Shown here piece after piece: positions 1 to 13,038 of a stretch of DNA of 64,000 bases (position 1 is the first letter of the stretch; each line of letters begins with the position of its first letter). A model generated the notes under the pieces. It worked only from the letters and a program-made list of their open reading frames with translations. It searched no databases and was not told where the DNA came from. This DNA comes from Linepithema humile (taxonomy: Eukaryota; Arthropoda; Insecta; Hymenoptera; Formicidae), in the NCBI RefSeq assembly GCF_040581485.1, contig NC_090128.1, positions 36,920,931-36,984,930 of the forward strand, read 5' to 3'. Made by a program: the position numbers and the translations under genes.

Positions 1-1461
1 AAATAAGCATTAAAATAAAGTTGTCATTTTCATTATTAACAGGTGTAGTTGCATGCTTATTTTGATAGTGGCATAAGTCATTTTTTTGCTAACATTGCGA
101 TAGAAAAAGTAATATTATCATAATTTTCAACATATTTTTCTATTATGTCGTCAGACAGCGGCTCAGGTAAATTTAACTTTACAAAAATATTTCATATTTA
201 TTTATAAATGTATTATCAATAATGTAAATAATGCTTAATATAATTAAATTGCCGTAATAATTTTGCGAAACATTAAATTATTAATTGAGGTTATATTGGT
301 CGTTGTGTTTCATAGACTTAGTACCACGAAATAATGTTTGCAAAAAATGGAAACGGATAAAATAATAATTAAAAAAAATAATTAATACAATTAAAATAGT
401 TAATACAATTCTAAAAGTAAATAAATTTGTTTCTTTTCAAGTTATTTTTTAAATTAAATTAATTAATTTTTTGTTATCGTAAATCATCAATTAGGACTAC
501 TATTAGTTTTGAAAGTAATATAAGTCATTCAACGGTTAAAAACACACAGTTTCGTGCAAGTTATTCATAAAATTTAATGATCTTAGATAAATTTAACATC
601 AGGAGAACATTATAATTTTTGATAAATTTTGCACCATGATGGAAAAATATTTTTAATATGGTCAAACGCAAAAGTTTGAATATCTCGAAACGAGAAATAT
701 ATGACTTAGGCCACTTTCATAATAACCGGCACATATAGGAAACGTATATGAAACAAGCACGTGCTACCTGAGATGATATCAATATATACATATATATCTC
801 ATATTCATTGTTAAAAAAAAGGTTATAAATTATATACTTTAAATCCTTATTTTAATATTATATTTTAATATTTTATATATTTTTAATATTATTTAGTTTA
901 GAAGTATATAACTTTTTATAATGCTTTGTAATGTATACAAATAAGACAATTTAAAATCAACACTCTATTAATAATATACGTTTGAAGTCTGTAGTTACGT
1001 AATTGTAAATTACGAAAAATTTCACAATTTTATTTTAATTTGTTTTTCAAAAATTTTAGAAATGTTTACAAAAATACAGAAAAATTGTATTTTTAGCAAA
1101 CAATTCTTATTTTAAAATTGTTTTATAATATACAAAAGTAGACATTTTACAAGATAATAGAGTTACTTATTCTTACCACACGCAATGTTCAAATTACATC
1201 TATATAGAAAGTCAAGAAGTATAATTTCATTTCCATTTTGTTCAACTTTTTCTAATTCGCCCGTAAGTACTAATGATTGATCTACAAATATATTACAGTA
1301 GATTCGTAAGTTGTTTAGAGAAAAAATTCTCTCCACCATTTTTCGATTTGAGCTCCATAAAGATACTGAAATAAATAAATACAAAAGTATAATTAGAAAA
1401 AACTTATTAATCCGTTATACAATATTAATTGCTTCTCTGAGATTACGGGATAAATATAATA
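1..1461. other. AT-rich stretch with no recognisable gene
   Basis: No coding, RNA or structured feature could be supported. Positions 690-768 contain a repeat motif (a GTGCTACCTGAG end with adjoining sequence) that recurs near 25342-25425 and 41800-41880 in either orientation, so it is probably a short transposon relic. The same sequence occupies 41970-43430. Confidence 0.6.
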
Positions 1462-3667
1462 GGGGCATTCTCCCTCAACTTTACACCCATGCTGTCCATT
1501 TTCTATTTGATCTAAAAATTTTTGAAAAAATCTTAAAATTTACAGAAAAATGTAAGCTTTCCAATGGCGCGTGACAAAATTATCAAATTCAATTGAATCA
1601 TACTTAAAATTTTAGAAAACCGAAAAAAAAAAATAAAAACGATAATTATTCAAGTGTAGCGATTATTCATTCGACGTTTTTCTCTTCCAATTAACACTTT
1701 CGAGTACTCTGTTTATCTGTGCACTGTCACATAAGTCTAAACTAAAATGGCGGATCCAATATGGCCACCAAAAATTTAAAAAATTTAAGAAATTAACTAA
1801 TTTTTATAAAACTTGGTATCAAGGGGTTTTTCGGGTTACTGTATACGAGTCTAAAGTTATCTTTTAAAAATACAAAATGGCGGATCCAATATGGCCACCA
1901 AAACATTTTGAAAATTTTTAGAATTTAACGAATTTTTATAATACTTGGTATCAGGGACTTTTTCGGGTTGCTAATAACGAATCTAAAGTCGCATTTCGAA
2001 AATTGAAAATGGCGGATCTAATATGGCAACTAAGAACTTGAAAAATTTTTTAAAGTAAGGGAGTTTTATAACATTTGAACAGAGAGTTTTACGGCCAGCT
2101 AAATACAAATCTTAGGTCGGATTTCAAAAACTGAAAATGTCAGATCTAATATAAAGACCAAAAATATTGAAAATTTAGGAAATTGACAGATTTTTATGAA
2201 ACTTGATACTAGAGATACCTCTGATTCTGATGTCGCCTGAGCTCTTACCCCCTACTTTTTGAAATCTTGATATGAAAAAGTCGAACTACTACCAGCATTG
2301 GAATATCTCTTAATCACCATTTCTTTGTTGATTGGGACGAAACAGTGATTTCTCAGAACCTCTGGAACTGGTGGAGCTACATCAAATCGTTTAATGAAGA
2401 TGCACCGGAAGATACAGAAATATACTGTTCAGTATCATGAGTACAATTATTAAACGTTTTATCAAGACTCGATGAGACGTGCGTATCTTCATTCATGCGA
2501 GGATATTTCATTTTCCTACATGCTGCAAATTTTAGCATTATCTGGAAATTTTGGGAATAATCGTTTGATAACACTCGAAATGCGTCGAAGATCTTTCCCT
2601 CTGTGACCTTCCACATTGTAGGGATTGCAACATCTATCACCGTGTATACTGGACATATTTCAAATCAAATTCTAAGATTCACGATCAAAAATAGTACAGA
2701 TAACAGAATTTTCTGTAGTATTGTTCTAAGAGCAGTCCTAAAAGAACGGTTAAAAGTAGCTCTGAAAAGAACTGTTCGAAGAAAACCTCAGAGAAACGCT
2801 CAAAGCACAAAAAAGCCCAGAACCATGGGAGTCGGATATACAAATCCAAATATTAAAGCGTTTAGAAATTTACGGAATCACAATGAAATGTTTTTTAACG
2901 TTAAAATGTTGTAATGAATGGCGATAATATCGCGGTAGAGAAACTCTCTCGAATGTGTACAAATTGGATTTCACGATCTTATTTTATGAAACTTTTTTGA
3001 CTAGGCTCAGAAAAAAAATAATGATCCAATTGAATTTGATAATTTTGCCACGCGCCCATGGAGGACTTGAATTTTGTTATAAATTTTAATAGTTTTTCGA
3101 TCATCTTTAGACCAAATAGGTCGATAAATACGAATTTAATGATGAAATTTTAAAATCTGCGTCCTAAATATACTCCTGATACCAAGTTTTATAAGAATCC
3201 GTTAACTTCTTAAATTTTTCAATATTTTTGGTGATTGTATTAGATCCGCCATTTTAAATTTTCAAAATCCGATTTGAGATTTGTATTCAGCATACAGAAA
3301 AACTCTTTGGTATTAAGTTTTACAAAAATCCGTTAATTTCTTAAAATTTTAAATTTTTGGCGGCCATATTGGATCCGCCATTTTAGTTTAAATTTATGCG
3401 ACAGTGCACAGATAAACAGAGTACTCGAAAGTGTTAATTGGAAGAGAAAAACGTCGAATGAATAATCGCTACACTTGAATAATTACCGTTTTTATTATTT
3501 TTTTTTCGGTTTTCTGAAATTTTAAGTATGATCCAATTGAATTTGATAATTTTTCCACGCGCCATTGGAAAGCTTACATTTTTCTGTAAATTTTAAGATT
3601 TTTACAAAAATTTTAAGATCAAATAGAAAATGGGCAGCATGGGTGTAAAGTTGAGAAAGAATGCCCC
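1462..3667. mobile_element. 2.2 kb long-terminal-inverted-repeat element (copy A)
   Basis: The left end GGGGCATTCT and the right end AGAATGCCCC are mirror images, and the complementarity continues for roughly 600 bp on each side. Each arm contains subterminal tandem units of about 130 bp. In the left arm the motif AAAATGGCGGATC recurs at 1744, 1874 and 2006, with a degenerate copy at 2134; the right arm carries the same units inverted. The central part (about 2230-3050) has only short open frames of 87 to 103 codons with no family I recognise. No clear target-site duplication is visible. It is probably a non-autonomous or decayed DNA transposon of unassigned superfamily. Confidence 0.75.
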
Positions 3668-3892
3668 ATGTATATATAAACGAATATAATTTATGCATAA
3701 ATAATATTCGTTTATTGTGTAACTATTGCGTTTAAACATAATGCTAATAAATAGTATATGAGAAAGTGGCTGTGACTACTTTATTATTTGAACTAAATTT
3801 TATATTATTTAGAGTGAGTAATAACAATTAATTAAGCTTTATTCTTATCACGCGGTAGTGTCTCCGGCCAAGTTAAAAAAATGACACTACTA

Positions 3893-4033
3893 ATGCCCAT
3901 TTCCACCAATGTAGATTAACTTTAATCTCGGTTCAACTTACTCTTCATCTTTTTCTAGTTCTAAGAATTAGAAAAAGGTGAAGAGTAAGTTGAACCGAGA
4001 TTAAAGTTAATCTTCGTTGGTGGAATCGGGCAT
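3893..4033. repeat. 141 bp near-perfect hairpin (copy A)
   Basis: An inverted repeat spanning the whole interval, from ATGCCCATTTCCACCAA to its mirror TTGGTGGAATCGGGCAT, with a few bases of loop around 3965. Its size and symmetry suggest a short fold-back MITE. Further copies lie at 45860-46000 and 62815-62955 with the same flanks, so all three travelled as part of a larger repeat. Confidence 0.8.
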
Positions 4034-4448
4034 AAGTTTCTTATCCTGCGCGCACAAAGTCGATTTTTTGGAGGTTTGTAGCAACTAAAATATAAGAAAT
4101 ATTGAAAAACAGATAGCATATCCTGAAAGGTGACATTGTCACGAGTAATTTGAGTCGACGAAAATTAAAATTGGTCCAGCCGTTCCGGAGATACAAGCGG
4201 TCAAAAAGTGATGTTTTTCATATTTTAATAAGAAACGTCGTTTCCTTCTTCTTCTCTGTTTGCCAGGGGCGGATAGAAAATTTGCGAGGCCCAGAGTATT
4301 ATTTATAATTTACGAGAATTTCTCGCACCAGGTGCCAAGAGTCGACGAATTCGACTACCCCGTGTTGCGCTACGTGAATTTCTCGCATCAGGTGCCAAAG
4401 ATAAACGAATTCGACTTCCCCAAGTTGCACTACGGAAATTTCGCAAAC

Positions 4449-6356
<1,908 letters not shown>

Positions 6357-7182
6357 GGGAGAGTCTCAACTGCCTACATTCCCATTTGCCAACAGCTTCG
6401 TTTGTCCACAACATTTTGCCGACAGCTTCAGTTGCCGACATTCCCGATTGCCTACAGAGCGATTGCCTACAAGCATTATTGCGCACATTTAAAAATTAAA
6501 AATACAAACGTACGTTTGCACACAAGACATTATTGCGCACATACACATTGCACACATAATATTATTGCGCACATTTAAAAATTAGAAATACAAATGTACG
6601 TTTGCACACAAGACATTATTGCACACATACACATTGCGCACATGACATTATTGCGCTTTGTGTAGAAACTCGTAAACCCATGTTGAATCTCGCTTTGTTT
6701 GAAATTTCACGCGTAGGCGGCGGAGGATTTCGCCCCGTAGGAGCGAAGCCTCTCCCTCGCGTAAAACAAATAACAAATCCTACTCAGGTTATACCTAACA
6801 AGGTAAACATAACAAGGTTCACAAACAAAGTTGTAAACCCATGTTGAACCTCGTTTTGCATGGAAAGAATATGTGCAATAATATTATGTGTGCAATGTGT
6901 ATGTGCGCAATAATATTATGTGTGCAATGTGTATGTGCGCAATAACGTCATGTGTGCAATGTTTATGTGCGCAATAATGTCATGTGTGCAATGTGTATGT
7001 GTGCAATAATGTCCTGTGTGCAAACGTACGTTTGTATTTTTAATTTTTAAATGTGCGCAATAATGCTTGTAGGCAATCGCTCTGTAGGCAATCGAGAATG
7101 TCGGCAATTGAAGCTGTCGGCAAAATGTTGTGGGCAAACGAAGCTATTGGCAAATGGGAATGTAGGCAGTTGAGACCCTCCC
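6357..7182. mobile_element. 826 bp fold-back element with inverted minisatellite arms (copy A)
   Basis: The ends are inverted: GGGAGAGTCTCAACTGCC at the left and the complement of GGGAGGGTCTCAACTGCC at the right. Complementarity runs about 130 bp inward. Inside each arm lies a degenerate tandem repeat of roughly 30 bp built on TGTGCGCAATAATGT, in opposite orientations (about 6500-6660 and 6860-7040). The centre is GC-richer and has no convincing frame. A related truncated copy sits at about 37220-37405. No clear target duplication is visible and the superfamily is unknown. Confidence 0.75.
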
Positions 7183-7444
7183 GAATTTTTGTGCTATTGA
7201 AATATCTTACCATGAGATGTTATAAGTCCTGTGCCCAATGCTGGTTTAAAAACTTTATAAAGTGAACTTTTCTTGAAGCATCGACTTTGCAAAACAGCCT
7301 AAAACACAATATTAAAATCTAATTTATTAACGTTTTTATATCATATTAAATATGTGTATTTATTTGTGCTATTTTCATTATTTACATATACTTTAAATAA
7401 TTATTTCTATTATTTAAGGTAAAGTATAAATGTTACACATGGAA

Positions 7445-8105
7445 AATATTTATAGAAAATATTTATTCCTTATAATACATGTAGAAATCAAACGTTATTT
7501 TTTTACCTTTATGTGTTCTCCGTCGTATACACCGATATATGCAGTATTGCCAAACCAGATTCGAAATGGAGATGAAAAATCGTTCACTAGTGTATTCACA
7601 ATTTGCATAATTTCTAAAAAAAACTTTTTTATTACGCAAAAAAATTTTTTTTTATTTGAAAATTAATTGATGCCATATTAATATTAATAAATTCCATTTA
7701 GAAAAAATTAATTTTTAAGATTTTTGTATTATAAAGTACTGAACAATAAAATAGTGTACGATTTAACGTACGATTCATTGTAAGTGTAAGCTCAATGCAT
7801 AGACATATTCATCGCATAAGATTCTGTAACTTAATTTATCGTGTGGTAGAAAAAAACTATTTCTTGTTCATGGACATATATTAAAAAATAGCAAATCTTA
7901 TATCACAATGTTGCGGTAAAAATTTACTGAACATATATAATAATATATAATAATAATTGTATTGTGCAGTACGTAAATGACGTATGTAGATATGTTTTGT
8001 GATTAGCATAGTGTAAGCAATTTTCAAATTTTTATTGCTGATTTTTAGAAAATTTATTCTCTTTTAGTAATTGTAATTAATCATTTACGCACGTAATTAA
8101 GACAA
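7445..8105 (+). repeat. Dispersed 660 bp repeat, inverted near 36505-37160 (copy A)
   Basis: This AT-rich non-coding stretch reappears as its reverse complement at about 36505-37160, just downstream of the CYP4 C-terminal exons. Its right border lies just before the LTR remnant at 8133. The copy-B counterpart is at about 49439-50099. Confidence 0.8.
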
Positions 8106-8132
8106 TTAATAACAAAATTGTAATGCAGGTAT

Positions 8133-8742
8133 TGTGGAATAAATAACGTTGAATACAGCGACACGATTGTAAGACACAGCTCGACAGCTCCGAATATTCA
8201 AAGGTAGCGTTACAGCGATAATATTTGTGTATTTCGTACATGCGTTCGTCTCGTGCTGTTTGGCTTCGAATTCCGACGGTTTCGCGAGGACAGTCAGTCG
8301 TCCTCGAGCGATGAAACGATACATCACGACGCGAGAATGTTAGAGAGAACTCTGTAATTCTGATCCTATATCCGCCTGTATTCTTAATGGTCGAAATATA
8401 TATTATTTTATACTACATTTGGGGGCTCGTCCGGTGGGATCGGATAAAACGGGTTTAGAAGACGTGTATCGTGTGAGCGAGTATTTGAGAGAGTGACGTT
8501 GCGAATTTTGAGACGGTTGTGTGGCAAACGACGGTTGCGACGACGACGACGACGATATCGAGGACGACGAAAGGTGACGACATACGTTTCGCGAGAACAT
8601 GTTTGACCCTAACGTGCCTACAGTAGCGAAATTAAGAGAAGAGCTAAAAGCGCGCGGATTACCGATGGAGAGAACTCTGTAATTCCGATCCTATATCCGC
8701 CTGTATTCTTAATAGTCGAAATATATATTATTTTATACTACA
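8133..8742 (+). mobile_element. Internally deleted LTR retrotransposon with tRNA-Pro-type primer site (copy A)
   Basis: A 285 bp 5' LTR (8133-8417, TG to CA) is followed 2 bp later by TGGGGGCTCGTCCGG (8420-8434), the start of the well-known tRNA-Pro primer-binding sequence. A leader with GACGAC repeats follows, then an ATG at 8599 starting a short gag-like frame whose first residues (VAKLREELKARGLP) resemble a SAP-type motif. At 8668 the sequence jumps into the last 75 bp of the LTR, ending at 8742. GTAT flanks both ends (8129-8132 and 8743-8746) as a 4 bp target duplication. Almost the whole internal region is gone. Gypsy or BEL/Pao ancestry is likely; the family is not certain. Confidence 0.8.
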
Positions 8743-8841
8743 GTATATTTAAGTAAGATAATGTTCTGTAACATTTAATTTAATGTTAACTCTTTTACTT
8801 TTACTTTTGTATACATTAAGTATATTATAATTTGTTATTAC

Positions 8842-9007
8842 CGTTAGTAATTATTCCTAAAAAATAGAAAGTACTTCCAACGAGTGGATATCCTGTTGGA
8901 CCTGGCAGAGTGTTTATTTTTTTAATAAAAGGTCGATGCCAGAAATTCGACAAAATGTAGTTTACTCCAAGGCAAATTAAAGTTATTAATGTAACAGTTA
9001 CAAACAT
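8842..9007 (-). pseudogene. Orphan first exon of a CYP4-family cytochrome P450 (copy A)
   Basis: A minus-strand frame starts with ATG at 9007 and encodes about 55 residues: a hydrophobic N-terminal anchor (VTLITLICLGVNYIL), a basic stretch, and the proline-rich hinge LPGPTGYPLVGS, which is typical of microsomal CYP4 enzymes. A GT donor follows at 8841-8840. Continuing in the minus direction, the LTR remnant ends 95 bp beyond the donor and no further P450 exon is found down to position 1. The exon itself looks intact, so it could belong to a gene scattered by insertions; in this copy it is stranded. Homology to the P450 exons at 38283-40403 is by family only. Confidence 0.75.
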
Positions 9008-10084
9008 TGCTGTATTAATTTTACAACATTAACCACGTTATTCACAAACAATAGAAATATATGAGTTGGCACTGATGTTACTGCTCGAACTGCGAACACT
9101 GATGTTATTTCTTTTAATTTTCGCTTTCAATATGCACTCTGACGAGTAGAATGGTAGTAGACGCATTTATAGTAAGAAACGAGAACAAGAGAAAGGGAAT
9201 GAATTTATGCAAAGGTAGAAGAGAAGGAGATCAAGATCATGGTATATAGAAAGGATATTCTACAGACTGCAGAGTGGAGCGAGATAATTGATTTCTGCCT
9301 GGATAGTTTATGAAAAGACTTACAACGGTTATTAATTATAATATATTAATTATGATATTATGATAATATCTACATCGGTACTAACATTATTAAATAACAA
9401 TTTTTTGCGCAAATATTTTTAGCTGATACTTAAAACTAATCTATTCTATGCATTTTTTTTATTACAATTTTATATTTATGTTATAAATGGCGGACGTTGT
9501 ATTGAGGTACGTGTTGTTTAGCTTATTTTGTGACGTACTGCATTTTAATTTTTAACTCTCTCTATATTCCACAAAGTTTGACATTTATGGTTAACATTCA
9601 CAATTTATGCAAAATTGACTAAAAATAGTTGAAAAACTTCTAATGTATTAAGATATTGCAATCGTTACTAAGAATCAGTTTTTTTACATTGAGCTACTTG
9701 TTGCATAAATGTTTTTTTCGAGACTTTTATATAAGAGTTTCAAATTTTAACAATTTTGTTTAACATTCCTTATTGTTTGGACTCATTGTTAACAAAATTC
9801 ACAGTTTTATTCAATTTGACCAACAATTATGATGACAGCCTCCCCAGATAACACACAATATTGTATGAATATTCTATGTTGCATCAAATATATTTTTATG
9901 AGAATATTCTCAAAGAAATCATTTACATATGTCTATAGAATATCCTTGTTTATAAAAAATATTTTATAAACCTGTTCAGAATATGTTAAAATCAGCAGAG
10001 CATATCGTTTACATATAAATGTTCACTGAATATTCAAATGTACTAAATGTATACATATATAGATGTATATATAACTGATGTATA
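9008..10084. other. AT-rich non-coding stretch
   Basis: No gene seen. Positions 9840-10080 contain several copies of an AGAATATTC-like palindromic motif, probably a decayed short repeat. The counterpart is 51002-52079. Confidence 0.5.
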
Positions 10085-10280
10085 CAGGGTGATTCAAAAT
10101 AACCTAAAGTCCTTGCAATGCCATATTCTTGAGCGAATTCCTTGAGCGAATACATTAGAAGTTGAAACTTGATCTATTTTTTGCTATGCATTCTGAACGC
10201 TATCTATATACAGGGTGATTCAAAATAACTTGATGTCCTTGCAATGCCATATTCTTGAGCGAATTTTGAGACAATTTTTT
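10085..10280. repeat. Two direct copies of a CAGGGTGATTCAAAATAAC transposon end (copy A)
   Basis: The sequence starting CAGGGTGATTCAAAATAAC and continuing through CTTGCAATGCCATATTCTTGAGCG occurs at 10085 and again at 10211, both after a TA-rich flank. CAGGGTG ends next to TA are typical of mariner-like elements in insects. The second copy runs directly into a truncated FAR exon. Counterpart 52080-52275. Confidence 0.65.
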
Positions 10281-10330
10281 CTTTTACAAAATTTGTCCGA
10301 AGTTAGTTTTCCAGTTATTCTACCTTCTAC

Positions 10331-10925
10331 CATTCCATCAAAGCGAGTAGTTTGTCGTAATCCATTGGCGCGTCGTAAAATTTTTCTTCTATCACGTTTT
10401 GCGGACAGTTTGCAAACGCGGTTGATACATACACAAATGACTGAAGAAATTGAACAAGTAAAACATCAATCAGTCGCGTTGTTTTACTATAAAATTTTAA
10501 CTTTTAAATTTCCGAGAAAAGTCATTCAATTGAATAAATAATAAATAAATAGTACATCGTAAATAATAAATAATATAATAATAAATAAATAAATAAATAA
10601 CAAATCATGAAATAATTGTAAGATGCTTCTTAGGTAATTCTAATCGTTTTTTGTTTCTTAAATATATTTAAATACCTTTAAATTCGGGATTTCCTTGCAA
10701 AGATTTAAAACGTCTTTCGTACCGCTGACATTAATTGTTACGGCTAATTTCAATTTTTCATTAAATTTTACTATTGCCGCGATATAAAAGACAATCGAAA
10801 CTTCTCGAATGAGAGTAGCCCGATCTTCCGAAGATATTCCGAGATTTGGATGGTTACAATCGCCCGTTATAGCGATTACTTGATCTCGGAAATTAGGCTG
10901 CTCGACTTTAAGTTTTTTCAAATAG
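10331..10925 (-). pseudogene. Fatty acyl-CoA reductase fragment, exons 2 and 3, minus strand (copy A)
   Basis: FAR enzymes reduce fatty acyl-CoA to fatty alcohol with NADPH. Read on the minus strand, exon 2 (10925-10676) encodes the NAD-binding domain stretch with GDCNHPNLGIS and INVSGTKDVLNLCKE and ends at a GT donor. Exon 3 begins at 10440 after an AG and encodes VYVSTAFANC, then breaks off near 10331 in LLALME. Exon 2 is 250 bp, against 249 bp in the copy at 31421-31669, because of an extra A near 10915 that shifts the frame. Exon 3 is cut off by the repeat at 10211-10280. This is clearly a dead fragment. It lies back-to-back with the plus-strand FAR region starting at 11790. Confidence 0.85.
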
Positions 10926-11777
10926 CTGCATAAAATGAATAATGGTAAATCCATAATTAACTGAATTAAAAGAAATTCATTATAAAAGATTAATAAAAAT
11001 CGACAACTTTTATCATTTATAATAAATCTTCGACTTTAATCTTTTTCTTTAACAAATGGTAGAAGTTTGCTCTGCAGTTCTGGTGTGCCTCTTCAAAAAC
11101 TGTAAGTGAGTGGTCCCTTTAAGTGTAAAACCATCAGACATAACATTTACATAAGTTCTTAAACAATTCCAAGAAGTATGAAAATATGAAACTATCGAAG
11201 GACGATAAGAATTTTTTTTGGTTATCTAACAGTTAGTAGATTAGCTTTACATGAGTTTTTTTTATTTCAATTTTTCTACGTTTGATTTAAAAGAAATCCC
11301 AAGCTCTTAGAATACAAATTAATGACGCAACAATAAAAAAAGAACTTGAAGACTGATTAGCAAGGTGTGGTCACTGAGTAGCAATTATTTATTTTTTTCT
11401 GTTTATCAATCGAGCGAGTCGCTCGCTAATGATAATGACAGCATCTACAGAAATAACTTAGATCATAAAATATTGAACAAAGTACAATTTGATTACGTAA
11501 TTTCTTTGCAAATTTTACAGCACATTGCTTTAATTTTTTATTTAATGACACAACACAATTAAGCTGAATTTGAAATTGTAAAATAATCGAATTCCATAAA
11601 TTTGTTATTTGTCTAATGGCTAGTTCATCAATATTTATAAAACATTAGAGATGGTTATAAAGATGGAGCAAAACGTTTGAAGAATAAAAAGAAGCAAAAT
11701 TTAACATCTAGCTACAGTCTTTAAGCTATTGTTTTTATTATTGTAATACTAAATATTTCTGTAGGTCTATAACATAA
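10926..11777 (-). repeat. Inverted copy of FAR intron 1 sequence (copy A)
   Basis: The reverse complement of this stretch matches 18685-19401 and 30545-31420, the intron between FAR exon 1 and exon 2. It ends sharply at about 11777; the plus-strand FAR flank begins at about 11790. The two FAR pieces thus form a head-to-head inverted arrangement. The small open frame at 11365-11562 and its mirror at 18905-19102 are only this repeat read twice. Counterpart 52921-53773. Confidence 0.85.
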
Positions 11778-11789
11778 TCACATTCTTAT

Positions 11790-12744
11790 ACTGCATGAAA
11801 CGAGAAATCAAGTTATTTACATAAACAGAGTTATTACTGTACTAATTATAGAATTAATTATGCGAGATGAATATGTAAACAAATGACAAGCATCATACAT
11901 ACATGATATTTGATAATAATTACGACAATGCTCGTAAGTTGGTAGAAGAGAGTAAACCGAACAGAAAAATTATTTGCGCATTAGATACTTATCGCATTAG
12001 GTATTCGATATAGCTATCTCGCTTCTACACGGAGAAAATTTTATATTAATTTGTAATACAATTTTTAATTACATTATACTATTTTTGTATTATCTCGGTG
12101 GACCATCATGGGCTTTATATGTAGAATAAATTATAATACAATAAAATTTGAATCTAACACTTAACTACCTAACATGTTTTATAATATGCCATAGTAAAAA
12201 TTCGGGTAAATATACATTTTAGGTCACACCTCACCAATTTTGTTGCCCTTTTGATATGTTGTAGCGGGGGAGGGGGGGGGTATTCTGAGTAATTCCTTGC
12301 AAAAAATAAATGGGGAACGGCTTTGGTTTAGGAGATATAACAAATTAAAGTTTCACAAATTTAATACTCTACTTTAAGTGTTATAAGCTGATATTACGAA
12401 CAGTGAAATTTGTGTATGTCGTACTAATCTGTTGAAGAATGTAAACAAAGTTATATGATCATAGATATTATAGGTCTGTTTTTTATAGCTGAACTGGCTG
12501 CACTAGTTCAGAGTTTATCTTTCTCCTTCCAATGTGGAGGGAAAAAGATAAACTCTGAACTAGTACAGCCAGTACAGCTATAAAAAACAGACCTTATGTC
12601 AACAGTCTGCTACCTATTTTTCGCAGTTCGTTAACAGCGTTCAACGTGCGACTGCATGAATTAAATATTTATAGAATACGTGTGGGCTTAACCTTCATTC
12701 ATCTTGATAATTTTGTCGATAAATTGGAACCATTGGTTAAAGTT
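11790..12744 (+). repeat. FAR 5' flank, left side of the Copia insertion (copy A)
   Basis: Matches 28320-29142 closely, apart from the hairpin insertion at 12472-12594. An open frame near 12630-12744 (reading into EPLVKV) is interrupted by the Copia element and resumes as NRQWKN after it, as the uninterrupted version at 29006-29194 shows. The function of that frame is unknown. Counterpart 53786-54740. Confidence 0.8.
12472..12594. mobile_element. 123 bp palindromic MITE with TAT target duplication (copy A)
   Basis: A near-perfect palindrome from AGGTCTGTTTTTTATAGCTG to its complement. TAT flanks both sides (12469-12471 and 12595-12597). The paralogous sequence at about 28990-29000 reads straight through with a single TAT, so this is a genuine insertion. 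The 3 bp duplication would fit a PIF/Harbinger-type MITE, but the superfamily is not proven. Counterpart 54468-54590. Confidence 0.85.
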
Positions 12745-12963
12745 TGTAGAGAATAATTGTTTTATGTTTGGCGCCAGTGTCTGTAGAGTGCGTGCGCTAC
12801 TGTTGCGTGACTAATGAAAATGCGCTTCTTCTGTTCAGTTAAGACTGTAATCGAAAAGAATCCTTCCGTATTGTCTTTTCACAATAAACTTTATATTAAC
12901 TACAGAGAATTGATATTGTGTTTCAAGAACCTCTGGCTATAGTACAAAAAGTAATATATAACA
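12745..12963 (+). repeat. Copia 5' LTR (copy A)
   Basis: 219 bp, TG to CA. It contains the CACAATAAACTTT stretch with an AATAAA signal near 12881. By eye it is identical to the 3' LTR at 17043-17261. Confidence 0.95.
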
Positions 12964-13038
12964 GGTTATGGGCCCAGGAATGTCAGAGGTGTAAAATCAG
13001 TAAAAAAGGTAAAAAGTAAAAAGTAAAAAAAAAAAAAA

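Noticed and set aside
6500..7040. Possible CRISPR-like array of short repeats
   Set aside because: The units are degenerate, contiguous and lie as inverted arms of a transposon-like fold-back in a eukaryotic genome; there are no spacers.
10215..10541. Plus-strand frame of 108 codons (and counterpart at 52210-52536)
   Set aside because: It is the antisense of the truncated FAR exon 3 plus repeat sequence.
11365..11562. Frame of 65 codons seen four times on both strands (also 18905, 53361, 60901)
   Set aside because: It belongs to FAR intron repeats; conservation is explained by duplication, and it does not stay open in the third FAR copy (30902-30966).
12964..12978. A tRNA gene at the Copia primer site
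   Set aside because: Only the short stretch complementary to initiator tRNA-Met is present, with no cloverleaf around it.
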